The notes: generated from the sequence alone by a model not told the origin. DNA of 64,000 nucleotides from Rummeliibacillus pycnus (GCF_002884495.1 NZ_KZ614145.1:2122423-2186422), one strand, 5' to 3'; shown: positions 45,833 to 54,270, counted from the stretch's first letter. A program made the numbers and translations.

Positions 45833-46453
45833 TTATGCATTACGCATAATAATTGTTTCCATCGTGTTCGCCACGTTTTGACAATCATCAGCTATATCTT
45901 CTAGTTGTTCGTAAATATCTTTCAATTGAATAATACGAATTGGATCTTTTTCGTGTAAGAATAATTGTTTAATAGAAGTTCGCAAAACTTCATCACATTT
46001 ACTCTCATAATCTTTTATTAAAATAGCATTTTCACGCATGCTAGTTAAATTCTTATTTTGTAATTTATCCATTGCCTTAACGATTTCATCTGTACTTTTA
46101 ACAATATAACTGATGAAAGTATTCATTGATTCATCCACATTTGTAAGTGAGAACATATCAAAATGAGCAATACATTCTTCCATACCATCAAGAACATCAT
46201 CCATACTATTTGCTAAAGCAAGGATATCTTCTCTTTCAATAGGGGTCATAAATGATTTGTTTAGCATGACGATTAGTTCATGAATCAGCGTATCTCCTTC
46301 TGTTTCATATTTCTTCATGCGAATACTAATTTCTCGTAGATCCTCTAAATTTTGAATACGAAAATCATTTGCATAGTGCAGTGCTTCTTTAACGTTGACT
46401 GAGATTTTTGCTAATACTTCAAAAAATGGATCTGCTTTTTTTCGACTAAACAT
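45833..46453 (-). CDS. ykaA: DUF47/PhoU-like Pit accessory protein
   Basis: 206 residues, almost all alpha-helical, with acidic repeats such as KKYETEGDTLIHELIVMLNK and KDYESKCDEVLRTSIKQLFL typical of PhoU-like metal-binding helical bundles. DUF47 proteins are regulators or partners of PiT carriers. First gene of the pair with pit; ATG follows CAGGAGG. Confidence 0.88.
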   Translation of the reverse strand: MFSRKKADPFFEVLAKISVNVKEALHYANDFRIQNLEDLREISIRMKKYETEGDTLIHELIVMLNKSFMTPIEREDILALANSMDDVLDGMEECIAHFDMFSLTNVDESMNTFISYIVKSTDEIVKAMDKLQNKNLTSMRENAILIKDYESKCDEVLRTSIKQLFLHEKDPIRIIQLKDIYEQLEDIADDCQNVANTMETIIMRNA

Positions 46454-46931
46454 AAATTCCTCCTGAAAAAGTTAGTGTCAAAACTTGTTGTTTTGAACGC
46501 AAAAATAGCTTAACAATAAATTAATAAATTTTCTCGAAAATTTACACTAATTAACGTAACATTTACAATCTTGTAATATAAGCGTTCACAAAATCGAAAA
46601 AATTCTTTAATTCATTTAGTAAAAATATAATATTTCTAGAATAAAATCAACTAAAAAAGAATATATTAGCGAAAAATAGGTATTGTTATCTCTGAATTTA
46701 AAACAACTTCATACGTTTCACACATATGTCAATATAATTTTTTTAGTTTCAAAATGTAAAAATTAACTGAAATATATAATCTTTAAAGAAATCTACTTTG
46801 CTCAATTGAAGTGACACGTAGATTAAAGTCAAGACCGTTGAAAAAGATGGCTATAGCAGAACATCCAAACTTGAATATAAGACTAAAAAATAGATATATT
46901 AAAGTAATTTTCGTCAATCAAAATTTAGATT
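46454..46931. other. Long AT-rich intergenic region upstream of ykaA-pit
   Basis: About 480 bases with no supported ORF. The part next to ykaA contains spaced TTGTAAAT, CGTTAAT and TGTAAAT on the minus strand, which loosely recall PhoP boxes (TTAACA-like direct repeats), but the match is weak. The rest shows no clear structure. Confidence 0.4.
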
Positions 46932-46962
46932 CAAAAAAAGACACGTAAAATTTTACGTGTCT
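46932..46962 (-). terminator. Terminator after the histidine phosphatase gene
   Basis: Continuous perfect palindrome AGACACGTAAAA with its complement, followed by TTTTTTT on the minus strand. Confidence 0.8.
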
Positions 46963-46966
46963 CTCC

Positions 46967-47539
46967 TTATTTAGGTAAATGTTTAATTTGATTATATTTA
47001 TCTAACCACCATTTTCCATGATGGTTTGTAATTATACTTACTCCACCATTGGATAGCTGAGCACTTTGGGGGAAAATTTCGGCATTTTCTACCATTGTAA
47101 AAAGTGTATGAATAACAGCACCATGTGTCACTAATATTACATTTCCATCAGGATATTGAGTTTTGATTTTTTTCAAACCAATTGATATTCTATTTTTTAA
47201 TTGCTCAATAGTTTCCTGATTCGGATAATCCTTATTCGGATACATTTGTACTCTTTCTTCATATGTCATTCCCTCTGCTACACCAAAAGTCCGTTCAGCG
47301 AACTCTGTTAAAGGTATAAGGGATAATTTCAAAGATTCATTCATAAGTGTTGCTGTAAGCATTGCTCTTTGCAAAGTACTAGAAAATATTGCATCACAAT
47401 TTAGATCTTTAAAATAATTGCTACATACAATCGCTTGTTGCTTTCCTCTATCATTTAAAGTTGTATCTGTACCACCTTGAAGTCTTCCTTCACAGTTCCA
47501 ATCCGTTTCCCCATGACGTACAATATATATTTTTGTCAT
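46967..47539 (-). CDS. Histidine phosphatase family protein
   Basis: About 190 residues beginning TKIYIVRHGETDWN, the catalytic RHG motif, with ERTFGVAEGMTYEE in the middle and the second histidine in ILVTHGAVI. This is the phosphoglycerate-mutase-like fold; members include broad phosphatases and alpha-ribazole phosphatase. With no cobalamin genes nearby, a specific substrate cannot be given. The ATG at 47539 is preferred because GGGG is spaced correctly for it; the one at 47545 is too close. Confidence 0.82.
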   Translation of the reverse strand: MTKIYIVRHGETDWNCEGRLQGGTDTTLNDRGKQQAIVCSNYFKDLNCDAIFSSTLQRAMLTATLMNESLKLSLIPLTEFAERTFGVAEGMTYEERVQMYPNKDYPNQETIEQLKNRISIGLKKIKTQYPDGNVILVTHGAVIHTLFTMVENAEIFPQSAQLSNGGVSIITNHHGKWWLDKYNQIKHLPK

Positions 47540-47736
47540 ACACATACCCCATTTCTTCTATGAGTAACATCGTACCATAAAAACTAAGGTCACTATACGA
47601 AAATTGTTAGCTATTGATTCTAAAAAAACAATAACCAGTTTTTTCAGTGGCTTCCCATAATCAGGGATTTTTATTGAAATAGAGACTGCAAGAATATGTA
47701 TCAATATTATAAAATCATAGTCCCCTAAGCTTTACA

Positions 47737-48516
47737 TTAGCTTGCTTTTGTAAAGCCAGCTTTTTGTGCTTCTTCTTCTGTACAAAACATTTGCTCGGCT
47801 TTTACTGCATCATAATTATTCATACCAGGTAAGTGGTATAATTTTTTTCCTTTACTATTAATATTTCCTTTAATTTTACACATACCATTGTTAGAGCTTG
47901 TACTATTATTTTGCGATTGATTTGTTGTTTTTGTAGATAGACCTTTTGTTGAATCTTTTCCTGGACGCCAATCCTTCACGACTGATTTAACAAAACCACG
48001 ATCTGTCACATATCCTTCATATTTCCAAATGTCTTTTTTCTCATTTTTAGCTTTTTCTTGAATCTTTTTAAACGTGTCCAAATACTTTGTATTAGGTTTG
48101 TAAATATAACCTACACGAACAAGTCCTTCTCGAATTAGTTGTTCTTGTACGCTTTTTCCATCTGCATAAACATATGCTAATAATCGTCCATACTTGTCTT
48201 CTTTATCACCAACATCAAATTCAAGCGCAACATCTTTTGCATTATTTAAAATTTCTCTGTTTCTGGTTTGTGCCTCACGCCCAAAAGGTTGCTCACCTAA
48301 TTTTTTATGGTACATTTCAGGTGCATCTACTAATAAGTAACGTACTTTTTTTATTTCACCTTTGTATTTTACTTTGATCGTATCACCGTCCATTACACTA
48401 AGAACTTTAACAGAAACTCGATTGGCATTTTTGGTAGATTTAGACGATTGTCCAATCGTACAACCTGCTAAAGTTAAAAATACAAAACTACATAATAGTA
48501 TTAGCCATATCTTCAT
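47737..48516 (-). CDS. Thermonuclease-family lipoprotein with a C-terminal Cys module
   Basis: About 259 residues. A signal with lipobox LAGC (cysteine near residue 19) suggests membrane anchoring. The staphylococcal nuclease domain (about 35-165) keeps the active-site pattern: DGDT, VRYLLVDAPE (Arg, Asp, Glu) and DKYGRLLAYVY (Arg). After a Ser/Thr/Asn linker a 50-residue module runs CKIKGNINSKGKKLYHLPGMNNYDAVK...FCTEEEAQKAGF, common at the end of such nucleases. It likely degrades extracellular nucleic acid for nutrition. Confidence 0.85.
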   Translation of the reverse strand: MKIWLILLCSFVFLTLAGCTIGQSSKSTKNANRVSVKVLSVMDGDTIKVKYKGEIKKVRYLLVDAPEMYHKKLGEQPFGREAQTRNREILNNAKDVALEFDVGDKEDKYGRLLAYVYADGKSVQEQLIREGLVRVGYIYKPNTKYLDTFKKIQEKAKNEKKDIWKYEGYVTDRGFVKSVVKDWRPGKDSTKGLSTKTTNQSQNNSTSSNNGMCKIKGNINSKGKKLYHLPGMNNYDAVKAEQMFCTEEEAQKAGFTKAS

Positions 48517-48594
48517 AAATTTCACCACATTCTTTCACTGCTTGTTTCGTTATTGTATGAACAGCGCCAAACCATTGGCGCTGCTGTTATTCTC

Positions 48595-49140
48595 CTAAAT
48601 GTGTTCTCTACCAACGATTGATTCACCTGCTTCTTCTAAATCTCGAATTCTATGAGCTAATCGAGAAGATGCAGATGCAGCAATACTTCCTACTAAATCA
48701 TCTAAAAAAGTATGAACACCATGCCCACTCTTTGAATCAAGTTGTTGAATGATTCCAGTTTTCTTTTTATCTAAATGTCCATAAGTTGTAACAGCAATAC
48801 TTCCATAAGTAAGAACAGACCCAATTGCAAGCGTCTCGTCTACGCCAAATAGACTTTCATCAGATTCAATTAACTGTTGCAATGGTTTGGATAACATCTT
48901 TTTCTCTGCCAGTTCATCTAATTCAATTCCTACAAGAAGGGCATGTTGAACTTCCCTTTTGTTTAATACACGTTCTACTGATACTATGCAATGATTTATC
49001 GTCAACCCATTATTGTATGGATACTGCATTTCATAGACAATTTCCGCAATATCATTGATTGTTACGCCACGACGTTCTAACGCTTCACGTGCTACTTTCG
49101 CCACAATATCTGAAGACACTTTAAGTTTTTCATTGTACAT
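48595..49140 (-). CDS. pgpA: Phosphatidylglycerophosphatase A family protein (YutG type)
   Basis: 181 residues matching the PgpA fold: VAREALERRGVTINDIAEIVYEMQ, then a membrane-associating middle and the acidic motif FLDDLVGSIAAS. PgpA dephosphorylates phosphatidylglycerophosphate to phosphatidylglycerol at the membrane. Like B. subtilis YutG it is more hydrophilic than the E. coli enzyme, so the exact substrate is inferred. Downstream at 48561-48590 an inverted repeat (AACAGCGCCA/TGGCGCTGCTGTT) lacks a T-run. Confidence 0.75.
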   Translation of the reverse strand: MYNEKLKVSSDIVAKVAREALERRGVTINDIAEIVYEMQYPYNNGLTINHCIVSVERVLNKREVQHALLVGIELDELAEKKMLSKPLQQLIESDESLFGVDETLAIGSVLTYGSIAVTTYGHLDKKKTGIIQQLDSKSGHGVHTFLDDLVGSIAASASSRLAHRIRDLEEAGESIVGREHI

Positions 49141-49244
49141 GAATAAACCTCATTTCTACTAAATAATTCAGTCTAACTACTATTATACCTTTACAAACTC
49201 ATATGTTACAATTTCTCTACATACACATTAAAGGAGTGTTCAAT

Positions 49245-49967
49245 GTGGGACAAGGAACAATTACAGATATTGAATTTTACAGCGAGGCCCTGCAAGAAAA
49301 GGTGGAATTATTAATCTATATCCCAGCAAATTATTCACCCTTTTATAAATATTCCGTTTTGATTGCTTCAGATGGTAAAGATTATTTTCAACTCGGTCGT
49401 ATAAGCCGTGTAGCTGACGAGTTTTTAGCCAATGAAGAAATTGAAAATATAATCATTGTTGGCGTTCCTTATAAAAATATTGAGGATCGCAGAAAGAAGT
49501 ACTTACCTAATGGTGATTTACATGATGCTTATTTACGCTTTTTAGCACACGAACTAGTGCCTTATATAGAAGAAAATTATTCAACTTATGGAATTGGCAT
49601 GAGTCGTGCCCTAATTGGTGATTCACAGGCTGCTACCGTATCTTTACTTGCTGCTATCGCCTACCCCAATATCTTCGGTAAGGTGATTCTGCAATCTCCT
49701 TTTGTTGACGATTTGGTACTCGATCAAGTTCGTGAAGTAAAAGATCCACATGCCTTTTCGATTTACCATGTTGTGGGGTCTTTAGAACATGAAGTAGTAA
49801 CAATGGATAAAACGATTAAAGACTTCCTTACACCCAATCGTAAACTTCATCAATTATTGGTTGATAAAGGTTTTACAACTTTTTATGAAGAATTTGAAGG
49901 ACAACACACTTGGAAATACTGGCAAAAAGATTTAAAAAGAGCAGTCAAACAAAATTTTGGTTTATAA
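49245..49967 (+). CDS. yjcH: Putative alpha/beta-hydrolase esterase YjcH
   Basis: 240 residues, the size of B. subtilis YjcH. An esterase D/IroE-like alpha/beta-hydrolase with the nucleophile elbow IGDSQAA (G-x-S-x-A) and a late catalytic histidine in EGQHTWKYW. It hydrolyses an unknown ester, in the cytoplasm since there is no signal peptide. GTG start at 49245, set by AAAGGAG eight bases upstream. It heads the yjcH-yjcG-yjcF set, which matches B. subtilis. Confidence 0.83.
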   Translation: MGQGTITDIEFYSEALQEKVELLIYIPANYSPFYKYSVLIASDGKDYFQLGRISRVADEFLANEEIENIIIVGVPYKNIEDRRKKYLPNGDLHDAYLRFLAHELVPYIEENYSTYGIGMSRALIGDSQAATVSLLAAIAYPNIFGKVILQSPFVDDLVLDQVREVKDPHAFSIYHVVGSLEHEVVTMDKTIKDFLTPNRKLHQLLVDKGFTTFYEEFEGQHTWKYWQKDLKRAVKQNFGL

Positions 49968-50054
49968 AGTAGTTATCGCATTTCATGATCTCAATTTTCT
50001 GCTATACTGAAAATTGAGAACAATTAATAACTAACTCCAAGGAGGTTCTGCACG

Positions 50055-50570
50055 ATGAAATATGGTATTGTTGCTTTCCCATCTAAACAATTACAAGACT
50101 TTGCGAATTCTTATCGAAAAAGGTATGACTCACATTACTCTAAGATTACACCTCATATCACATTAAAAGGTGTGTCTGAAGTAGAAGATTCTCAAATTGA
50201 CAATGTTTCAAACGCGATTAAAGCGATTTGCACTCATTTTGCGCCCATTTCAATTCAAGTTTCAAAAGTAAGTTCTTTTGCACCTGTCAATAATGCAATC
50301 TATTTAAAAGTGGAACCAACAGAACAACTTTTAAATTTACATGAGGCATTCCATTCTGCAGATTTTGGTGGAGAGGCACTATACAAATTCGTCCCTCATA
50401 TTACCATTGCACAGGACATGAATTCTGGAGAACATGACGATATTTATGGGCAACTTCGTATGACAAAAGTCGATTTCAGTGAAACCATCAATCGTATTCA
50501 TTTACTATATCAGCTTGAGGACGGCTCTTGGACTGTTTATGAAACTTACCGATTAACAGGAGAAGCATGA
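50055..50570 (+). CDS. yjcG: Putative 2H phosphoesterase YjcG
   Basis: 171 residues, equal to B. subtilis YjcG, with the two H-x-T/S motifs of 2H phosphoesterases: PHITLKG near the N-terminus and PHITIAQ in the second half. The family acts on cyclic phosphodiesters at RNA ends or nucleotides; the substrate here is unknown. The start has a perfect CAAGGAGG. It is followed after three bases by yjcF. Confidence 0.9.
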   Translation: MKYGIVAFPSKQLQDFANSYRKRYDSHYSKITPHITLKGVSEVEDSQIDNVSNAIKAICTHFAPISIQVSKVSSFAPVNNAIYLKVEPTEQLLNLHEAFHSADFGGEALYKFVPHITIAQDMNSGEHDDIYGQLRMTKVDFSETINRIHLLYQLEDGSWTVYETYRLTGEA

Positions 50571-50573
50571 CTT

Positions 50574-51008
50574 TTGGTTTTTGCGAAGATAGTTGAAACA
50601 GAAAAAGAATTACAAGATGCCTTCTTTGTTCGAAAAGAGGTTTTCGTCAAAGAACAAGGTATTCCTCTACCTTTAGAAATAGATGAGTACGATGAAATCG
50701 CTACACATTTTGTAGCTTACTTTGAGAACCGGCCTATCGCAGCAGGTCGAGTTCGTTTTATCGAAGATCTTACCGCTACTGTTGATCGTGTTTGTGTATT
50801 GCCTCCTTTTCGTAGAAAACAAATTGGTGTCCTAATGATGAAAAGCTTAGAACAATACATTAAAGGATCTAATATTAAAAAAGTTAAAATAAAGGCACAA
50901 ACTCATGCAATCCCATTTTATGAAAAACAGAATTATTACATCACTTCTCCAGAATTTTTAGATGCAGGTATCCCTCATCGAGCAATGGAAAAAGTGTTTG
51001 ATTCTTAA
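50574..51008 (+). CDS. yjcF: GNAT-family N-acetyltransferase YjcF
   Basis: 144 residues with the GNAT core: VRKEVFVKEQGIP at the start, VDRVCVLPPFRRKQIGVLMM (acetyl-CoA-binding loop) in the centre and KAQTHAIPFYEKQNY toward the end. It should transfer an acetyl group to an unknown amine. The start is TTG at 50574: no ATG is in frame, and AGGAG lies 11 bases upstream inside the yjcG end. Last gene of the yjcHGF set. Confidence 0.82.
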   Translation: MVFAKIVETEKELQDAFFVRKEVFVKEQGIPLPLEIDEYDEIATHFVAYFENRPIAAGRVRFIEDLTATVDRVCVLPPFRRKQIGVLMMKSLEQYIKGSNIKKVKIKAQTHAIPFYEKQNYYITSPEFLDAGIPHRAMEKVFDS

Positions 51009-51066
51009 AAAAAAAAGCTACGATGTACTATGAGAAAAAATCATAACACATCGTAGCTTTTTATAT
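51009..51066. terminator. Bidirectional terminator after yjcF and the 97-residue gene
   Basis: AAAAGCTACGATGT and its complement enclose a 20-base AT-rich loop. TTTTT follows on the plus strand and a run of ten T on the minus strand. Confidence 0.85.
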
Positions 51067-51142
51067 GGAAGTAAGTTTTACCAGTTTGTAAATTGTCATA
51101 ATGATTGTGTTAAGATCAAGCTCACCATTAAGTTAGCATTGT

Positions 51143-51436
51143 CTATACAAATAAATTATAGTTTAATCCTATTCCTGTAACACTCTCCACATTGTTTTCA
51201 TATGGAGATATATGATGAGAATTAGAATTTATTTCTAAATGGGAATATAATAATTTCTTTTGCTTCCAATACTTTAAATTTGAGCGTCTCGTACTTTCAT
51301 TTAACGCTCTGCTAAATCTAGATTCCCTTTTTACATGCTGAACACTATTTATATATGAATAATGTTTTTTATTTGAAAGAGAACGATTTAAATATTGTGC
51401 TACTTGGAAATCATTTATTGGTAATATATAGCCCAT
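51143..51436 (-). CDS. 97-residue protein of unknown function in the sporulation cluster
   Basis: 97 residues, MGYILPINDFQVAQYLNRSL..., basic and Ser/Asn/Tyr-rich, with no membrane segment. It looks like small conserved proteins of spore-formers, but I cannot name one. A strong ribosome binding site (AGGGGGTGG) precedes the ATG; its AGGGGG core is buried in a perfect hairpin (51447-51495). It lies 70 bases after spoVIF in the same direction, so a spore role is a guess from position. Confidence 0.6.
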   Translation of the reverse strand: MGYILPINDFQVAQYLNRSLSNKKHYSYINSVQHVKRESRFSRALNESTRRSNLKYWKQKKLLYSHLEINSNSHHISPYENNVESVTGIGLNYNLFV

Positions 51437-51445
51437 TAAAATCCA

Positions 51446-51495
51446 CCCCCTGTAATATACTTTTTATGCAGCGGATTTCTTAGATATTACAGGGG
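51446..51495 (-). promoter_or_regulatory. Hairpin enclosing the ribosome binding site of the 97-residue gene
   Basis: CCCCTGTAATAT (minus strand, 51495-51484) pairs perfectly over 12 bp with ATATTACAGGGG (51458-51447), across a 25-base loop. The 3' arm is the Shine-Dalgarno sequence. There is no T-run, so it is not a terminator for spoVIF. Confidence 0.6.
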
Positions 51496-51506
51496 ATGGT
51501 TCTACT

Positions 51507-51752
51507 TTACATCATATTTTGAATTTTACTAAAATCTAAAGATTTTCCGTTTTTAAGAATAGATGCTACAATCTGTTCTTCTAACTCTTTCGTTACTGGT
51601 TTATTTGCAAGCTTTGCAACCTTACGAACAATTTTACGAACTTGTCGCTCATCTTGAAAATCAGCATTTTGTATAGCATTAGCTAGCGCAAAGACTTCTT
51701 CCATTGGAACTCCTGTTTTCTCTTCGATTCTTCGAAAGAAAGATGGATTCAT
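51507..51752 (-). CDS. spoVIF: Stage VI sporulation protein F
   Basis: 81 residues: FFRRIEEKTGVPMEEVFALANAIQNADFQDERQVRKIVRKVAKLANKPV..KE.E..IV, ending LDFSKIQNMM, a full match to the SpoVIF (YjcC) pattern. SpoVIF is a small protein needed for proper spore coat assembly. ATG follows AAGGGAGG in the 13-base gap after yjcZ, so the two should be one message. Confidence 0.9.
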   Translation of the reverse strand: MNPSFFRRIEEKTGVPMEEVFALANAIQNADFQDERQVRKIVRKVAKLANKPVTKELEEQIVASILKNGKSLDFSKIQNMM

Positions 51753-51765
51753 CTAAACGCCTCCC

Positions 51766-51909
51766 TTAGTAAATAAAGCTAGTGCCAACAATAATTAACA
51801 AAATGAATAAAACAACGATTAAAATGAATGTTGAGCCGTAGCCTCCGCTGTAGCCACCACCGTAGCCACCAGATGGATATCCACAACCGTAACCTCCCCA
51901 TCCTGACAT
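51766..51909 (-). CDS. yjcZ: YjcZ family small sporulation protein
   Basis: 47 residues: a Gly/Tyr-rich head (MSGWGGYGCGYPSGGYGG) followed by one membrane segment (FILIVVLFILLIIVGTSFIY). This is the YjcZ/TIGR01732 pattern of very small spore-former membrane proteins. The function is unknown. ATG follows GGAGGG. It lies between spoVAEb and spoVIF in the same direction. Confidence 0.85.
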   Translation of the reverse strand: MSGWGGYGCGYPSGGYGGGYSGGYGSTFILIVVLFILLIIVGTSFIY

Positions 51910-51975
51910 TGCAATCCCTCCTCTCTTTTCTCCCATATGTTATGCGGAAGTAAAAAGAAGAATCGGGCATTTGTA

Positions 51976-52341
51976 CTATGGTTGCTGTCCTTTTGATCGA
52001 AATATTAATGCACCAATCATTCCAAATAAAATGGCTGCACTAATTCCAGAACTTGTTACTTCAAACATTCCTGTTAAAACACCAATCCAGCCATGTCTTT
52101 CAGCTTCAGCAATTGCACCATGTGTCAAGGAATTACCAAAAGAAGTAATAGGGATGGTTGCTCCTGCTCCCGCAAAATCAATTAGTGGTTCATATAAATT
52201 AAACCCATCTAAAACTGCTCCCGCTACAACCAATATGGCCAAAGTATGTGCAGGTGTTAATTTTCCAACATCCATCAGTAGTTGTCCAATTACGCAAATA
52301 ATGCCGCCTACGATAAAAGCCATTACAAGTGATACAATCAT
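51976..52341 (-). CDS. spoVAE: Stage V sporulation protein AE (SpoVAEb)
   Basis: 121 residues with about four membrane segments, GGIICVIGQLLMD near the start and LIDFAGAGATIPITSFGNSL in the middle, as in SpoVAEb. It is part of the inner-membrane SpoVA channel that loads Ca-dipicolinate into the forespore and releases it on germination. It shares the GAGAT.PITSFGN motif with SpoVAC (GAGSAVPVTGFGN), a sign of their common origin. Confidence 0.92.
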   Translation of the reverse strand: MIVSLVMAFIVGGIICVIGQLLMDVGKLTPAHTLAILVVAGAVLDGFNLYEPLIDFAGAGATIPITSFGNSLTHGAIAEAERHGWIGVLTGMFEVTSSGISAAILFGMIGALIFRSKGQQP

Positions 52342-52351
52342 TAAAAATTCC

Positions 52352-53362
52352 TCATTTCATCGAGATTTCAATTGCATGGGCTGTACAAGGGATGGATTCA
52401 TTTTGTTGTACTGTTAAAGGTGAAAGTAGTGCTCCCGTTGCAACAGCGAGAACGCGTTCAATTTTTTTATCATTCAATTGTTTTAAAATATAACTAAAAA
52501 AAACAGATGCAGAGCAACCAGCTCCACTTGCACCAGCTAAAAATCCATCATCATCACCATAGAATTCAGCGCCAGCATCTCTAATTTGCTGAACTTCTTG
52601 TTTGACCATGCCTTCTTTCATCAACATTTCTTTTAAGATTGAGAGTCCTACTTTTCCAAGATCTCCAGTCATCACTAAGTCATAATCTTTTAAAGTTTGG
52701 CCTCGACCTTTTAAATGACGTGTAATGGTATCACATGCAGCTGGAGCCATTGCTGCCCCCATATGAAATGGATCCGTTTGTTGTAAATCAATCACCTTTC
52801 CAACAGTTGCTGCTTCAATAGCTGGCGTATTAATCTGTCCTTTTGCTATTAATACATACCCAGCAGCTGTTACAGTCCATTGTGCAGTGCCAGGTTTTTG
52901 TCCACCATATTCAACAGGATAACGAAATTGACGTTCGATTGAATTATGCTGGCTAGCTGCTCCCGCAAGCGCATATCTACTGCCTCCCAATTCTGTTAAT
53001 AACGATGCAATGATCGCTCCTGAAACTGAAGTTGCACATGCAGAGAAAAGACCGATATAGGGTATTCCTAAAGTGGCTGCTACAAAATTAGATGGTGTCA
53101 TTTGATTAACTAAATCTCCACTCATAAGAAAATCCACATCTTGTTTATTAATTTTCGCCTTTTGCAAAGCAATTTGGCATGCTTGTTCAGCCATTGTTTG
53201 GTGCCCTTTTTCATTAGTATCTTCATCTGCTCTTTCATTGTCATAGAGCATATCAAAATCTTTTGCAAAAACACTTTGTTTTTCTACTGGTCCAGCAACA
53301 ACTCCAGAAGCAATAATGGCTGGTTTCGATGGAAAATATAATACCCCTTGATCCATTACCAA
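52352..53362 (-). CDS. spoVAD: Stage V sporulation protein AD
   Basis: 336 residues with a thiolase-like fold (GLFSACATSVSGAIIASLL, MTGDLGKVG, GASGAGCSASVFFSYIL). SpoVAD binds dipicolinic acid directly and sits on the outer face of the spore inner membrane. It overlaps spoVAC by seven bases and is ten bases from spoVAEb, so the three are coupled. The frame covers the expected length. Confidence 0.94.
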   Translation of the reverse strand: MVMDQGVLYFPSKPAIIASGVVAGPVEKQSVFAKDFDMLYDNERADEDTNEKGHQTMAEQACQIALQKAKINKQDVDFLMSGDLVNQMTPSNFVAATLGIPYIGLFSACATSVSGAIIASLLTELGGSRYALAGAASQHNSIERQFRYPVEYGGQKPGTAQWTVTAAGYVLIAKGQINTPAIEAATVGKVIDLQQTDPFHMGAAMAPAACDTITRHLKGRGQTLKDYDLVMTGDLGKVGLSILKEMLMKEGMVKQEVQQIRDAGAEFYGDDDGFLAGASGAGCSASVFFSYILKQLNDKKIERVLAVATGALLSPLTVQQNESIPCTAHAIEISMK

Positions 53363-53811
53363 CTCGTCACCCCCATTGTTACTAAAATAAGCTTCACAAG
53401 GGCTACTACAAAAGCAGATACCACGCCAAAAACAATAACGGATCCAGCAAGTTTGAAGATATTCCCTCCAACGCCTAAGACAAATCCTTCTGTCTTGTGC
53501 TCAATTGCAGAAGAGATAACAGCATTGCCAAAACCTGTAACAGGTACTGCAGAGCCTGCACCCGCAAATTGACCAATTTTTTTATATAGTCCAAAACCAG
53601 TTAGGAGCATTGAAAGGAAAATCATTGTCGCAACAGTCGGATTTCCAGCTGTCTTTTCCGTAAAGTTAAAATTTGCGATATAAAAAAAGGTAATAAGCTG
53701 TCCTATAGTGCAAATAATACCACCAACGAGGAAAGCCTTTAGGCAATTTTTTAAGATAGATGGTTTCGGAGATAATGATTGTTGTAAGTCTTCATATTGC
53801 TTTGCATCCAT
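53356..53811 (-). CDS. spoVAC: Stage V sporulation protein AC
   Basis: 151 residues: a short cytoplasmic head (LSPKPSILKNCLKAFLVGG) then about four membrane segments with FAGAGSAVPVTGFGNAV. SpoVAC is a mechanosensitive channel component for Ca-dipicolinate. It overlaps the upstream lipoprotein gene by one base. No spoVAA, spoVAB, spoVAEa or spoVAF is in this operon. Confidence 0.93.
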   Translation of the reverse strand: MDAKQYEDLQQSLSPKPSILKNCLKAFLVGGIICTIGQLITFFYIANFNFTEKTAGNPTVATMIFLSMLLTGFGLYKKIGQFAGAGSAVPVTGFGNAVISSAIEHKTEGFVLGVGGNIFKLAGSVIVFGVVSAFVVALVKLILVTMGVTSW

Positions 53812-54218
53812 TATGTTTCCTCCTTAGAATGATCTTTAAGCTTTGTAATTTCCTTTTTTAATTTTTCATCATCTACATTATTCTTGGTTAATTTTTCTAC
53901 TTCCCAAATTATTTTCAAATCTGTACTAACTAACACCTTTTGATCGGGTAATGCCTTTTCTATTTCTTTTTGCCACTTTTTCTCGTATTTTTTCTTATTC
54001 CACTTAGAAAATGGCTTCACTTCAATACCAATAAGTGCTGCATCTTTTGTAAAAAGAGCAACGACCCTTTTAATATGAGGATCATTTTTTACAATTTTTT
54101 CTACATCTTGCTGTTCAGTCTGAAGTTTGTTGTTATTATTTGTAGTAAAATAGGCATTTTTCCCATTGCTACAACCAACCAACAATAAGATCACGAGCAA
54201 CAAAAGTCCCTTTTTCAT
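53811..54218 (-). CDS. YhcN/YlaJ-type sporulation lipoprotein
   Basis: About 135 residues. A short signal ends in the lipobox LLVGC (cysteine near residue 16). The mature part has the YhcN/YlaJ pattern: VEKIVKNDPHIKRVVALFTKDAALIGIEVKP, followed by a lysine-rich helix. Such lipoproteins sit on the spore inner membrane and often travel with extra spoVA operons. ATG at 54218 with AAAGGG upstream; the GTG at 54227 is too close to that site. Confidence 0.8.
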   Translation of the reverse strand: MKKGLLLLVILLLVGCSNGKNAYFTTNNNNKLQTEQQDVEKIVKNDPHIKRVVALFTKDAALIGIEVKPFSKWNKKKYEKKWQKEIEKALPDQKVLVSTDLKIIWEVEKLTKNNVDDEKLKKEITKLKDHSKEET

Positions 54219-54239
54219 ACTTCTCACCCTTTTTGAGGT

Positions 54240-54270
54240 TAGTATGATGCTTTTTAAATAAAAATATTCA
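54240..54270 (-). promoter_or_regulatory. Sigma-G type promoter of the spoVA operon
   Basis: On the minus strand TGAATA (54270-54265), an 18-base spacer and CATACTA (54246-54240) fit the forespore sigma-G/F consensus (GHATR, 17-18, CATnnTA). It lies just before the lipoprotein-spoVACD-Eb genes, which are sigma-G genes in B. subtilis. Confidence 0.65.

Noticed and set aside
48561-48590. Inverted repeat AACAGCGCCA/TGGCGCTGCTGTT after pgpA as terminator
   Set aside because: Good stem but no T-run on the minus strand; left as a note in the pgpA entry.
51779-51970. 63-codon minus-strand ORF over yjcZ
   Set aside because: Other-frame shadow of the Gly-rich yjcZ gene, which has the proper ribosome binding site.
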